Shown here in pieces: positions 31,198-40,628 of a DNA stretch of 64,000 nucleotides. This DNA comes from Marinobacter sp. S6332 (GTDB taxonomy: Bacteria > Pseudomonadota > Gammaproteobacteria > Pseudomonadales > Oleiphilaceae). The position numbers were made by a program, and so were the translations under genes. Below the pieces are notes generated by a model. The model was not told where the DNA came from and did not search any database. It worked only from the letters and a program-made list of their open reading frames with translations. How positions within the stretch are numbered: position 1 is the stretch's first letter; every line of letters begins with the position of its first letter. The stretch is taken from positions 1 to 64,000 of the forward strand of contig NZ_JALKAP010000001.1 of the NCBI RefSeq assembly GCF_023016045.1, written 5' to 3'.

Positions 31198-31599
31198 TCA
31201 TTTAAAGGTCTCGTATCGTTTAGTCGAGTAGTATATAGCCATCAGGACCGGCACGTCCTTACTATAGAAAACCTTTTCAGTAGTCCCGCAAGTTTCATTT
31301 AATCGAGCAAGTGTCTTAACATTAATACCGCTCGTAACTATCGGTTCTTGATGTCCACCATCAATAAGCCGGAATCTTACTGTGTTTGATTTACACACCG
31401 CTTGAAGCTTGCAGTCTGAAAAGCCCTGTCTTGGCTGCCACCACCCATCCGCATGAAAAAGCATATGCTCAGATGAACCAAAACAAGAGGTCGACACCGA
31501 ATGGGCGATGTTGCTTATGAAGGATTGAGTGATCGGAACCTCTACCCATAATGGCCGATAGAGACTTCGCTTTATCTTTGTGGATAAAATCAAGTTCAT
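31198..31599 (-). CDS. hypothetical protein (133 aa)
   Basis: A 133-residue frame without recognised motifs. It includes CGTTEKVFYSKDVPVLMAIYYSTKRYE and four to five Cys, and no clear signal peptide or ribosome site. It lies between the alk operon and the CYP153 operon, on the strand of the latter. It could be a genuine orphan or a chance frame in AT-rich DNA. The 257 bases beyond it (31600-31856) hold nothing I can identify. Confidence 0.4.
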   Translation of the reverse strand: MNLILSTKIKRSLYRPLWVEVPITQSFISNIAHSVSTSCFGSSEHMLFHADGWWQPRQGFSDCKLQAVCKSNTVRFRLIDGGHQEPIVTSGINVKTLARLNETCGTTEKVFYSKDVPVLMAIYYSTKRYETFK

Positions 31600-31856
31600 A
31601 TTTTCGTCGGTAATTGCAAGGTGAGGTTATTAGTGGGATATATAGAGAATTATTTCACCGCTATGGTGCTCTCGGTTTACCAGAGCAACAGTAATGTGTC
31701 TGGCTACGGGAAATTCCGCCGGTTGTGGCTCACGCATTCTTTGCGCTCACTGAAAGCTGTCGGTCGTAGGATATGATATCCATAGGCCGTATGAGTTGTG
31801 CATTGCTTTCGCAATTTTGGGCAAACTAAGGGCACAGCTCTACTCGGTCGTCAATT

Positions 31857-33107
31857 TCAATTTATGGACTGACCGCTCACCAAGGACTTCAGTTCAATAT
31901 CCGGATCCTTCAACATTTCAGGATTGACCTGCCTGCGTTGTTGAACGAGGGTCTTGCCGACCATAAAAGCGATGGGCAGGTTAACCGCATCAACAGCAAT
32001 GACACAGCCGTCGCGGAGATAAAACACCGCAAATCCCTTGTCTTCCGGGCTTCCGCGCAGCACACGCTGATCATGATATTGCGACAACCCCACCATCTGC
32101 AGACGCACGTCATACTGGTTCGACCAGAACCATGGAGCGCTATTATAGGGTTTCTTCTCGCCCATCAGGGTTGCCGCCACTGTCCGGGCCTGATCAACCG
32201 CGTTGGCGACAGATTCAAGGCGCTGCATCTTCTCGAAGAAAAGATTCCGGTGGCGGGTACAGTCGCCGATCGCCAGGATGGCTGGATCTTCTGTGCGGGT
32301 AAACTCGTCAACAATAATGCCGTCATCACAGGGCAGGCCGGCGGCCTCAGCCAGGGCGGTTTCTGGCGCCACACCCACTGAAACGAGCACTATGTCGGCC
32401 GGTACAGTGCCGCCGCTCGCCAATGTCACGCCAGCCACATGCCCCTGATCGCTAGCTTCGAAACCGGTTACCGCCGTGTTCAGGCGTAGATCCACGCCAG
32501 CGTTACTGTGTTTGGTGTAAAAAAACTCCGACATTTCCGGGCCTGTTACACGCTGCATAAGACGCTCGGCCGCTTCCAGTACCGTGACATCAACGCCTTT
32601 TTTGGTAGCGCTGGATGCCACTTCAAGGCCAATGTAACCACCACCCACGATGACCAAGCGTTTCCCCGGAACCAGTTGTTCACGCAGGGCATCCGAGTCA
32701 GCTATGTCATGTAGGTAATGAATGCCCTTCAAGTCAGCCCCGGGTGCGTTCAGGCGTCGAACGTGTGACCCCGTGGCCAGGACCAGTCGATCGTATTTCA
32801 ATGTGCTCTGGTCCGACAAACTGATGGTCTTGTTGTCCCGATCAATTTGTTCGGCACGTACACCGAGCCGCAACTGATGGCCGGCGTTCTCGTACACCGA
32901 GCGCGGCTTGAGGTACAGCGACTCCTGATCCACCTCGCCTGCCAGGTAGTTCTTGGACAGGGGCGGCCGCTGATAGGGTGGATGTGGCTCTTCGCCCACC
33001 AGGACCACTTCATGTTGATATTTCTTTTGCAGCAAGGTTGTCAGGAGCGCACCTGCTGCGTGCCCGCCGCCAACGATGACTGTCGTCTCTTTCTGTTGGT
33101 TTGCCAT
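31857..33107 (-). CDS. ferredoxin reductase of the CYP153 system
   Basis: A 416-residue FAD/NAD(P)H enzyme of the AlkT/PdR type: TVIVGGGHAAGALLTTLL (FAD), PYQRPPLSKNYLAGE, LVIVGGGYIGLEVASSA (NAD) and AIGDCTRHRN. It should reduce the 2Fe-2S ferredoxin at 36278 that feeds CYP153A. Start ATG 33107 opens MANQQKETTVIV; the upstream frame is GC-rich filler between genes. Last gene of the ferredoxin-P450-dehydrogenase-reductase run. It is distinct in sequence from AlkT. Confidence 0.9.
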   Translation of the reverse strand: MANQQKETTVIVGGGHAAGALLTTLLQKKYQHEVVLVGEEPHPPYQRPPLSKNYLAGEVDQESLYLKPRSVYENAGHQLRLGVRAEQIDRDNKTISLSDQSTLKYDRLVLATGSHVRRLNAPGADLKGIHYLHDIADSDALREQLVPGKRLVIVGGGYIGLEVASSATKKGVDVTVLEAAERLMQRVTGPEMSEFFYTKHSNAGVDLRLNTAVTGFEASDQGHVAGVTLASGGTVPADIVLVSVGVAPETALAEAAGLPCDDGIIVDEFTRTEDPAILAIGDCTRHRNLFFEKMQRLESVANAVDQARTVAATLMGEKKPYNSAPWFWSNQYDVRLQMVGLSQYHDQRVLRGSPEDKGFAVFYLRDGCVIAVDAVNLPIAFMVGKTLVQQRRQVNPEMLKDPDIELKSLVSGQSIN

Positions 33108-33195
33108 AGCCTGTCTCTTTCTACTGTTCTTTGGAATCAGATTGATCAGAAGTCCAGATGCCAACTGAGCCCTGTGACGCCCGCGCGCGCGGAGC

Positions 33196-34851
33196 TCAGC
33201 CGACCATCTCCCCGGCATCCTCAAGTATCATCGCGGCACCTTTCTCGCCGATCATGGTTGCCGGCTGATTGGTGTTTCCGCCGACCAGCGTCGGCATGAT
33301 GGAGGCATCGACCACCCGCAGGCATTGCAGGCCATGCACGCGCAGGCGCGGATCGACCACCGCCATCGGATCAACACCCATCTTGCAGGTGCCAACCGGG
33401 TGGTACGCTGATTCACCGCTGCGCCGTACCCATGCGGCGAGATCGTCGTCATTCTGCAGCGCCGGCCCGGGCAAGACCTCAACCTCGTGGTGCGGGGCAA
33501 ACGCCGCCTGCGCCAGGATCTTGCGCACCAGGTGGACACCGCGCACCAGTCGCTCGACATCGGCGGACTCGGCCATGTAGTTGGGGTCGATCAGCGGCGC
33601 GGCAAACGGGTCGGCACTGTGCAGACCGACGCGCCCGCGCGACGACGGCCTGAGCCCGTAGATCATCACCGCGTAGCCATAACCGCTCATCGCGGTCTTC
33701 AGGTCTCGCCCGTGATCGTCGTACAGCATTGGCGCGAAGTGCAGCTGCAGGTCGGGTACCGGCTCCTCGGGCCGGGAGCGGATGAACCCGCCGGCCTCGG
33801 CGCCGTTGCTCGACAGCACGCCCCGCCGGCCGCTCAGATACGTCAGAGCGCCCCACAGCCCCTTGAGCCAGTAACTCGGATGCATCGAGATGCTTTGGCG
33901 GCTGCGGGCGCTGACGCGCACGAACACGTCGATATGATCCTGAAGATTCTGCCCGACGCCCCCCAACGCATGGCGCAGTTCTATGCCATGCCGGGACAGT
34001 TCCTCCCGCGGACCGATCCCGGACAGCATCAGCAGTTGCGGCGAGTTGAACGCGCCGCCGCAGAGCACAACTTCGCGCCCGGCACGGACCTGCGTCAGCC
34101 CCTTTGTATCGCGGTATTCGACACCGGTGGCGCGGGTGTCTTCGAGTAGCACCCGGGTGACATACGCGCCGCTGCAAACCGTCAGGTTGGAACGCGCCGT
34201 GGCGGGTTCGAGATAGGCCCGCGCGTTGCTACAGCGTGTGCCGTCTTTCTGGTAGGCGTAGTAGAAGCCCACGCCCTCCTGCTCACTGCCGTTGAAATCT
34301 GTATTGAGCCGGTACTTTGCCTGGGTCGCCGCCTCGACAAACGCCGTGCTCAGCGGATTGGTATAGCGGCGCTCGGCAACGTTCAGCGGACCACCCTGAC
34401 CATGAAATTCTGCCTCATTCGGCGTAAGTTTGGGCTCGAAATGTTCCGATCGGCGGAAGTAGGGCAACACCTCGGCGTATGACCACCCTTTGCACCCCAG
34501 CCGTGCCCACTCGTCGTAGTCCCGGGCATGCCCGCGAATATAGACCTGCGCGTTCATGCCGCTGGAACCGCCAAGCATCTTGCCCCGCGGCTGAAAAAGC
34601 GCCCGGTCGTGCATGTGACGCTGCGGTTCGGTATTGAACTGCCAGTTGTAGCGGCGGCTGAACATTAGCTGCAGGAAACCCAGCGGCATGTTCACGAAAG
34701 GGTTGCGGCGGCTCTCCGGACCGGCTTCAAGCAGCAGCACAGAATGGCGACCGCTCTCCGACAGGCGGCTGGCGACAGCACATCCGGCCGAGCCCGCGCC
34801 AACCACGACATAGTCAAATTGTTCGGTCGTCATCCTGGTTAGCCTGTTCAT
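33196..34851 (-). CDS. GMC-family alcohol dehydrogenase, second AlkJ-like enzyme
   Basis: A 551-residue FAD enzyme: [53 protein letters not shown] and HPVGTCKMG with the catalytic His. It would oxidise alkanols made by CYP153A. The start codon overlaps the P450 stop by one base (TAATG), so translation is coupled; an alternative ATG 18 bases in lacks a better site. GC content is clearly higher than in the alkB operon, pointing to a separate origin for this module. Confidence 0.92.
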   Translation of the reverse strand: MNRLTRMTTEQFDYVVVGAGSAGCAVASRLSESGRHSVLLLEAGPESRRNPFVNMPLGFLQLMFSRRYNWQFNTEPQRHMHDRALFQPRGKMLGGSSGMNAQVYIRGHARDYDEWARLGCKGWSYAEVLPYFRRSEHFEPKLTPNEAEFHGQGGPLNVAERRYTNPLSTAFVEAATQAKYRLNTDFNGSEQEGVGFYYAYQKDGTRCSNARAYLEPATARSNLTVCSGAYVTRVLLEDTRATGVEYRDTKGLTQVRAGREVVLCGGAFNSPQLLMLSGIGPREELSRHGIELRHALGGVGQNLQDHIDVFVRVSARSRQSISMHPSYWLKGLWGALTYLSGRRGVLSSNGAEAGGFIRSRPEEPVPDLQLHFAPMLYDDHGRDLKTAMSGYGYAVMIYGLRPSSRGRVGLHSADPFAAPLIDPNYMAESADVERLVRGVHLVRKILAQAAFAPHHEVEVLPGPALQNDDDLAAWVRRSGESAYHPVGTCKMGVDPMAVVDPRLRVHGLQCLRVVDASIMPTLVGGNTNQPATMIGEKGAAMILEDAGEMVG

Positions 34852-36263
34852 TAACTTTTTGGTGTCAGCTGGACCATCAGCTCCGAATAGCCCCGCACGA
34901 AGTTGGACTGCACGCGCTCCGGCTCGCCGACGACTTCGATCTTGTCAAAGCGTTTGAGAATCTCTTCCCATAGGATACGCAGTTGCAATTCGGCCAGGCG
35001 GTTGCCCATGCAACGGTGAACACCGTAGCCAAATGACATATGGTTTCGTGCGTCCTTGCGATCGATAATGAAGTGATCGGGGTCCTCGAACTTGCGCTCG
35101 TCACGGTTGCCCGAGGCGTACCACATCACAACGCGATCGCCCTTTTTGATGGTCTGGCCGCCCAGCTCAACATCTTGCTTGGCGACTCGGCGCATATAGG
35201 CCAGCGGCGTTTGCCAGCGGATGATTTCCGACACCATGTTCGGAATCAGTTCCGGTTTTGCCTTCAGTTTTTCGAACTCCTTTGGGAATTCGTTCATGGC
35301 CACCAGGCCACCACTCATTGAGTTGCGAGTGGTATCATTGCCGCCAACGATAAGCAGCGTCAGATTGCCGATAAACTCCATCGGGCGATTGATCAGATCT
35401 TTGGTGTCGTCGTTGCTCTGTAGCAGGCTGATCAAATCGAAACCGGGCTCTTCGCCCGCCGCGCGGCGCGCTTCCTTATCCCTCCAGAGCCTGGAGAAGG
35501 ACCAGGCCATGTCAGCCGCGTCGTCAAACATGATCTCTTCTTCGGCATACTCGCCGCCGGTTGCCGATGCTGCCCCGGCCATCCGATCCGACCACTCAAC
35601 CAGCTTGTGACGTTCCTCGTAAGGAAAATCCAGAAGGGTTGCGAGCATGCGACCGGTGAGTTCCTTCGATACAGTGGGCACCCAGTTGAAGGGCTGGCCC
35701 AGAGGCAGGCTGTCAAGCACATCGCCGGTACGCGATCGGATCAGCTCCTCCATTTCCTTCAGGTTCTTCGGTGCCACCACGCCTTGAACCGAGCTGCGCT
35801 GCACATCGTGTTTTGGCGGATCCATGGCTATGAACATTTCCACCGACAGCCCCTCTGGAGGGTCGCCTAATATGATTTGCGGCTCGGCGGAAAACAGGTC
35901 GTGACTCTTGTCTACGAACATGATGTCCTCAAAGCGAGTCACCGACCAAAAGGGGCCGAAGGGGCTGTTCTTCTGGTAATGCGCCGGAGCCTCATCGCGC
36001 AACCGTTTGAAATAGGCGCGCCACTGATCCTGCCGATACAAAAATGGATTGCTGACATCGATGTCCTCAAGGGCCAGCGTGTTAACGTCCGGGATGACTG
36101 ATTCAACAAATTCGGGCACCGGCCGGCGTGGGCCGAAGGCCTTCTTCTTGGCGCTCATTAACAGTTTCAGCCCCTGGATCTGCCTGTGCATCGGTACCAC
36201 CCTGGAGGTAGCATTGATCACTCGGGATTGAATGTCGTCAAATGTTTTAGACAGTGTTGGCAT
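34851..36263 (-). CDS. cytochrome P450 alkane hydroxylase CYP153A
   Basis: Soluble terminal hydroxylase of alkanes and fatty acids. The 470-residue product follows Marinobacter CYP153A33 closely as I recall it. It has the I-helix GGNDTT (Gly307 to Thr312), ExxR at Glu346-Arg349 and the heme loop FGYGVHRCMG with Cys418. AGGAGG precedes ATG 36263. It is flanked by its ferredoxin upstream and alcohol dehydrogenase downstream, with the reductase last. Regulated presumably by the divergent AraC protein. Confidence 0.95.
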   Translation of the reverse strand: MPTLSKTFDDIQSRVINATSRVVPMHRQIQGLKLLMSAKKKAFGPRRPVPEFVESVIPDVNTLALEDIDVSNPFLYRQDQWRAYFKRLRDEAPAHYQKNSPFGPFWSVTRFEDIMFVDKSHDLFSAEPQIILGDPPEGLSVEMFIAMDPPKHDVQRSSVQGVVAPKNLKEMEELIRSRTGDVLDSLPLGQPFNWVPTVSKELTGRMLATLLDFPYEERHKLVEWSDRMAGAASATGGEYAEEEIMFDDAADMAWSFSRLWRDKEARRAAGEEPGFDLISLLQSNDDTKDLINRPMEFIGNLTLLIVGGNDTTRNSMSGGLVAMNEFPKEFEKLKAKPELIPNMVSEIIRWQTPLAYMRRVAKQDVELGGQTIKKGDRVVMWYASGNRDERKFEDPDHFIIDRKDARNHMSFGYGVHRCMGNRLAELQLRILWEEILKRFDKIEVVGEPERVQSNFVRGYSELMVQLTPKS

Positions 36264-36277
36264 GCGTCCTCCTATGT

Positions 36278-36598
36278 TCACATCTGGAACTCGGGTAAAT
36301 GCACGGTCATGCCGTCCATTTCATCAGTAATGACCACCTGGCAGCCCAGGCGCGAAGTGCTCTCCCGCTCCGGGGTCATTGACAGCATTTGCTCTTCCTC
36401 ACCACCAGGCGTACCTGTCTTTCTGAACCAATCGTCCGAGACGATGACGTGGCAGGTGCCACAGGCACATTCCCCCCCGCAGTCCCCGTCAATACCGGGG
36501 ATCAGATTGTCAACGGCGATTTGCATTACCGAGGAACCAGTTTTGAACTCAGCGACATGTTTAGTTTGATCATGTTCTATAAAAGTAATCTTACCCAT
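36278..36598 (-). CDS. 2Fe-2S ferredoxin of the CYP153 system
   Basis: A 106-residue adrenodoxin/putidaredoxin-type ferredoxin with Cys ligands CGGECACGTC and a later SRLGCQVVIT. It accepts electrons from the reductase at 31857 and delivers them to CYP153A. ATG 36598 is preceded by GGAGAA; the longer frame upstream enters the AraC promoter. First gene of the operon, 14 bases before the P450 start. Confidence 0.94.
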   Translation of the reverse strand: MGKITFIEHDQTKHVAEFKTGSSVMQIAVDNLIPGIDGDCGGECACGTCHVIVSDDWFRKTGTPGGEEEQMLSMTPERESTSRLGCQVVITDEMDGMTVHLPEFQM

Positions 36599-36727
36599 TG
36601 TTGTTCTCCTGCCCGTAGTATTCACCGATAGATATTGGCTGTCTGGCGATACTTCTGTCAGGTCATTTCTTGACAACATAGAGTCATTTAAAGACAAAAT
36701 AGTGGTCGTTCAGGACGGAGATGATCA

Positions 36728-37771
36728 ATGATGACGACGCAGAAGGCGGGTGATTTGCAAAAAACCGGTCCAGGTATTCCATCGAATTACTCACGGCTAA
36801 TTGCGCGTGAGCTTGATTTAACAGCCAAACAACTGCCACGTCTGCTGCTCGGCACCGGGCTTGGTGTGGCGCAATTATTGAGTGAGGAAAGCCTGCTTAC
36901 CGCAGCTCAGCAGATGCGGATTCTGCGCAACGCACTGGACTTGTCCGGCCTGCCGGAATTCGGGTTGCGGCTCGGCAAGCGACTGACACCGGCAACCCAT
37001 GGAGCAATGGGGTTCGTTGCTTACAGCAGCCCCGACTTTCTCACTGCGCTGCAGGCGATTCATACTTTTCTGCCCACGCGTGCTAGCTTCATCCACCTGC
37101 ATTTGCAGCAAGTCAACGAGCGCCTGGAGTGTATTCTGGACTATCAGGAGTCGCTGGACGATGACATACAGCAGTGCCTGTCGGATGCGATGATTAAGGC
37201 CCTTTTTGAATTTGGCGAATTTATAATTGGTCGCCCTTTGCATGAGGCTGAAATATACTTCGCTCATCCTGAACCAAAGTATAAGGCAATGTATGCCGAT
37301 TTTTTATCCGGGCAGATTCACTATGATTGCGATCAGGTAAAACTTACGTTGCCGATGTCATTGTGTCGGGAACCGAATGCGTCCGCCAATCACGAAAACT
37401 ATCGTCTGGCCTTGCAACAGTGTGAATCGATGCTTGTGCAACTTCAGTCGGATCAACCGAGCTATCAGACCCAGCTGAAGATGATGATGTTGTCCCGACC
37501 GCCCGGAACGCTCAGTGAAGACGAAGCAGCGGCCTCGTTGTTCATGAGCAAACGCACTCTGGCACGCAAACTCAAGCAGGAACGCAGCGGTTTTCGGAAA
37601 GTTCGCGACGAGATTCTGTCCCAGCAGGCAGCGACCTATTTGCGTGAAAGCCAACTGTCAATCGAGGCCATTTCCGCGTTGATGAACTATCACGACATTG
37701 CCAATTTCAGACGCGCCTTCAAGCGCTGGTTTGACCAGTCGCCTGAGCAGTTCAGGCAAAATGTCAGATGA
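36728..37771 (+). CDS. AraC-family regulator of the CYP153 operon
   Basis: A 347-residue regulator with an arabinose-binding-like N-terminal domain (residues about 20-210) and a C-terminal AraC helix-turn-helix pair (SEDEAAASLFMSKRTLARKLKQE and AISALMNYHDIANFRRAFKRW). GGAG lies upstream of the ATG. It is divergent from the ferredoxin gene with 129 bases between starts, so it most likely activates the CYP153 operon in response to alkane or a product. The target is inferred from position. Confidence 0.88.
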   Translation: MMTTQKAGDLQKTGPGIPSNYSRLIARELDLTAKQLPRLLLGTGLGVAQLLSEESLLTAAQQMRILRNALDLSGLPEFGLRLGKRLTPATHGAMGFVAYSSPDFLTALQAIHTFLPTRASFIHLHLQQVNERLECILDYQESLDDDIQQCLSDAMIKALFEFGEFIIGRPLHEAEIYFAHPEPKYKAMYADFLSGQIHYDCDQVKLTLPMSLCREPNASANHENYRLALQQCESMLVQLQSDQPSYQTQLKMMMLSRPPGTLSEDEAAASLFMSKRTLARKLKQERSGFRKVRDEILSQQAATYLRESQLSIEAISALMNYHDIANFRRAFKRWFDQSPEQFRQNVR

Positions 37772-37840
37772 CAAACCGTGCATCCGCATGATTAGCGATC
37801 ATAAACAGAGGCTACTTGCTTGCGTTTGTGAAGCCAGAAC

Positions 37841-38455
37841 CTATGCCTGCCCCCCTTTATTGATCACACCGTCCATCGCGATCTGCCAGATCAAGTCGCC
37901 AATGGCGTCGAGTGAATGAGCCCCGTTCGGGTCGAACCAGGTTGCAACCCAGTTGAGCGCCCCAAGGCCGATCAGGCGGAGCAAACGGCCGTCAACATTC
38001 TTCCGGATCACGCCCTGTGCAATCATCGTTTCGAGGATATCGGCCCACAAGGACTCGTACTGGTCACGCAGTTCGATGATTTCCTCGCGGGCCTCCGGGC
38101 CCAGCGCTCGCCATTCAAACAGCAGCACGTAAACCGCGTCCGAATCGACCAACAGGGCTCGCAGATGCGCGTTGATACAAAGACGCAACCGTTCAACCGG
38201 GTCATCCGAACTGGCGTAAGCCGACTCGACCTCTGCGGTAACCAGGTCCACCCCCCGGCGCATCAGCTCGACAAGCAGCGCTTCCTTGCTGTTGTAACGA
38301 TAATACAGACTTCCGGGCAGCATATTGCAGGCCTCGGCAATCTCCTTGAGCGACGTCCTTTCAAAGCCTTTCTCACGAAAAAGCCGGGCTGCGTTAGACA
38401 AAACGTCGCCCTGGTCGCCCAGTTTGCTTGCAGGAGTCATCTGTCTGTTAACCAT
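37841..38455 (-). CDS. TetR-family repressor
   Basis: A 204-residue TetR/AcrR protein: helix-turn-helix TSLKEIAEACNMLPGSLYYRYNSKEAL at residues about 34-60, then a helical ligand domain. It is divergent from the thioesterase/hydrolase/RND genes, with a perfect palindrome between them. Likely represses that operon and itself. The inducer is unknown; acyl or solvent-type compounds would fit the neighbours. Confidence 0.88.
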   Translation of the reverse strand: MVNRQMTPASKLGDQGDVLSNAARLFREKGFERTSLKEIAEACNMLPGSLYYRYNSKEALLVELMRRGVDLVTAEVESAYASSDDPVERLRLCINAHLRALLVDSDAVYVLLFEWRALGPEAREEIIELRDQYESLWADILETMIAQGVIRKNVDGRLLRLIGLGALNWVATWFDPNGAHSLDAIGDLIWQIAMDGVINKGGQA

Positions 38456-38578
38456 GGCTTAAACATCTCCTCAGCAAGCCAGCTATTTGTTCATCAGAGC
38501 GGCAACCACCTGACTCATTGCATTGGTGGTGCGCCATCGCACGGGTGGCGTGCCATTTGCCACAACAGATTCTTGACA

Positions 38579-38600
38579 TTTGGTTGGTTAACCAACCAAA
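38579..38600. promoter_or_regulatory. 22-bp perfect palindrome, probable TetR operator
   Basis: Two half-sites TTTGGTTGGTT and AACCAACCAAA meet without a gap. It directly follows TTGACA (38573-38578), so a bound repressor would cover the promoter spacer. It is 124 bases from the TetR start and 114 from the thioesterase start. Confidence 0.75.
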
Positions 38601-38713
38601 ATCCAGCAACAATGTTATTCGGAAGAAACTGACATGGCAATGACCTATCAAAATCAGCTGTTTCCCCCCACTTCCACCCCTGCGCGAAATGCAAACCGGG
38701 GTGGGCAGATCTG

Positions 38714-39199
38714 ATGACGGAGTCGAACAGAGCTCAGCACAGTGACGCTGTGACGACGGCGTGGCAGTTCACCGAACAGGTTCCCCACGGCAGGGATCTG
38801 GGTATGCAGGTTGTCTCTGTCGATAAGGGCCAGGTCTGTATGCGCCTGACCCCACAGCCATGGATGTTCGCCGAAGAGGATACAAAAGAAATCTGCACCA
38901 GCGTGCTCTACTCACTGGCAGACTCCGCCGGAGGCCTGGCGGTATTTGCGGGGGCCCTGGAGCTGATGCCCATTGCCACGCTGGATCTGCGCATGGATTA
39001 TCTGCGGCCTGCCAGCGGCGACCGTGCCCTGGTAGCGGTGGCCACCTGTCGTCATTTAACGGACGAGGTCGCGTTCATCCATTGCGACATCCTCAGCGAG
39101 AGTGACAGTGAGCTGTTAGCGACGGCAAGCGCCACCTTCATGCGCAACACCCAGGGCCAGCAATTTCAGGCCGGTGGACGAAAAAAGGAGGGCGCATGA
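38714..39199 (+). CDS. hotdog thioesterase (PaaI-like), first of pair
   Basis: A 161-residue protein with the hotdog-fold pattern: YSLADSAGGLAVFAGALE (active-site helix with Asp), TLDLRMDYLRPASGDRALVAVATC and a late ATASATFMRN strand. This family hydrolyses acyl-CoA or aryl-CoA thioesters. It overlaps the second thioesterase by four bases (ATGA). Substrate not deducible; cargo context suggests medium- or long-chain acyl-CoA. Confidence 0.8.
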   Translation: MTESNRAQHSDAVTTAWQFTEQVPHGRDLGMQVVSVDKGQVCMRLTPQPWMFAEEDTKEICTSVLYSLADSAGGLAVFAGALELMPIATLDLRMDYLRPASGDRALVAVATCRHLTDEVAFIHCDILSESDSELLATASATFMRNTQGQQFQAGGRKKEGA

Positions 39200-39699
39200 G
39201 TACGACTGGCGATTCGGCACAACCCATCTCAGGCCCTTCCGAAAGCGGGCAAGAAAGCGGGAAAGAATGTTCCGACTGGCAGGCCCTGCTGGAGCGCACT
39301 CCCTACGCACGGCACCTTGGTCTTGAGGTTCAACGCGACGATGTAGGTCTAGTGGTTCATATGCCGTGTCGTGAAGCGCTGATTGGCAACTTTATGCTAC
39401 CTGCTCTCCATGGCGGCGTGCTTGGCGCCCTGATGGAGCTTACCGCGCGGGTCGCTGCGCAACGCCAGGATACAGACAAACGTTGCCCACGCATTCTCGA
39501 CAGCCACATTAACTACCTCCGCTCCGCGCAGGCCCGATCGACGTTCGCCAGCGCCGAAATTGTCCGGCAAGGCAGGCGGAGCAGCCTGGTCCGGGTGACC
39601 TGCTGGCAGGGCGATAAGCGCAAGCCGATCGCCAGCGGTCAGGTTCAGTTGTTGCTCCCGACAATGGCGGCCAAAGAAGCAGATCTTCATGGACAATAA
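39196..39699 (+). CDS. hotdog thioesterase (PaaI-like), second of pair
   Basis: A 167-residue hotdog protein: ALHGGVLGALMELTARVAAQ (HGG motif and Glu of the PaaI active site) and SHINYLRSAQARSTFASAEIVRQGRR. It keeps the classical HGG motif that the first copy lacks, so the two may form an active/inactive heteromer. It overlaps the next gene by 11 bases. Confidence 0.8.
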   Translation: MSTTGDSAQPISGPSESGQESGKECSDWQALLERTPYARHLGLEVQRDDVGLVVHMPCREALIGNFMLPALHGGVLGALMELTARVAAQRQDTDKRCPRILDSHINYLRSAQARSTFASAEIVRQGRRSSLVRVTCWQGDKRKPIASGQVQLLLPTMAAKEADLHGQ

Positions 39700-40591
39700 G
39701 CACAACAACCCTGAACGCGACCAATTCCAGGCGCCGGATGGCGCGGAGATCGCCCTGTGGCGCTGGCCGCAATCCAAAGCGCGCCCCACGTTGCACTGGG
39801 CGCATGCAACGGGTTTCCATGGCCGCCTGTACCGCCCCCTCCTTGATGAGCTTGCCACGGACGTCAATGTCCTGGCCTGGGACATGCGGGGGCACGGGGC
39901 CAGCGCCGGTGCGGCGAACTTTTCGACATTCCGGGGCTGGGAAACCTACTATCGCGACATGACCGCTCTGCTGGATAGCCTGGATGAGCCGGTCTGGCTT
40001 GCCGGCCACTCCATTGGGGCCACCACCAGCATCATGGCCGCTGCCCGACGGCCAGACAAAGTGCTGGGCCTGATTCTGGCGGAACCCGTAATCATGGATC
40101 CGGGGCAGGGCCTGAGGTTGTGGCTGGCCAAGCTGCTACGCCAGTCACATCGGTTGTCACTGGCCGCCGGAGCCGCACGTCGGCGCCCGGTATTCGACTC
40201 GCACGCTGCTGCGTTGGACAACTATCGGGGCCGCGGTGGCTTCAAGACCTGGCCCGAAGCATGGCTGGAAGCCTATATCCAGCACGCCTTCGAACCGCAG
40301 GAAGATCAAGTTCAGTTGGCGTGTGCGCCGGAGTGGGAGAGCACCACTTTTGCCCATACCGAACACAACCCCTGGCCCGGTATTCGTCAGTTGCGGTGCC
40401 CGGTTATCGTGCTGGCGGCGGAACGCGGGTCAACCTTCTCGCCGGCCGCGCGAAAACGCCTGCAGATCCTGCTGCCTGAGGCTGACGTAAATGTCCTCGG
40501 CGAGGCGACTCATTTTCTGCCTATGGAGCGGAGGGAAACCGTTCGCGATGCCATCCTGCAACTTGTTTTGTCCGGCTACCGTGAGAGCTGA
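39689..40591 (+). CDS. alpha/beta hydrolase
   Basis: A 300-residue hydrolase with HATGFHGRLYRPLLDEL (oxyanion region), AWDMRGHGAS, nucleophile elbow GHSIG (Ser) and a C-terminal His in GEATHFLPME. Esterase, lipase or thioesterase activity is possible. It is cotranscribed with two thioesterases and an RND pump under the TetR repressor. Substrate unknown. Confidence 0.85.
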   Translation: MDNKHNNPERDQFQAPDGAEIALWRWPQSKARPTLHWAHATGFHGRLYRPLLDELATDVNVLAWDMRGHGASAGAANFSTFRGWETYYRDMTALLDSLDEPVWLAGHSIGATTSIMAAARRPDKVLGLILAEPVIMDPGQGLRLWLAKLLRQSHRLSLAAGAARRRPVFDSHAAALDNYRGRGGFKTWPEAWLEAYIQHAFEPQEDQVQLACAPEWESTTFAHTEHNPWPGIRQLRCPVIVLAAERGSTFSPAARKRLQILLPEADVNVLGEATHFLPMERRETVRDAILQLVLSGYRES

Positions 40592-40628
40592 TACTCAAAT
40601 CTGGATTTTGCCAATCGGGACACCTGCC

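Noticed and set aside
33479..34177. Open frames on both strands inside the second GMC dehydrogenase
   Set aside because: Arg/Pro/Ala-rich low-complexity translations typical of high-GC shadows.
37772..37840. tRNA or small RNA between AraC and TetR genes
   Set aside because: No cloverleaf or terminator can be drawn; simply a short convergent spacer.
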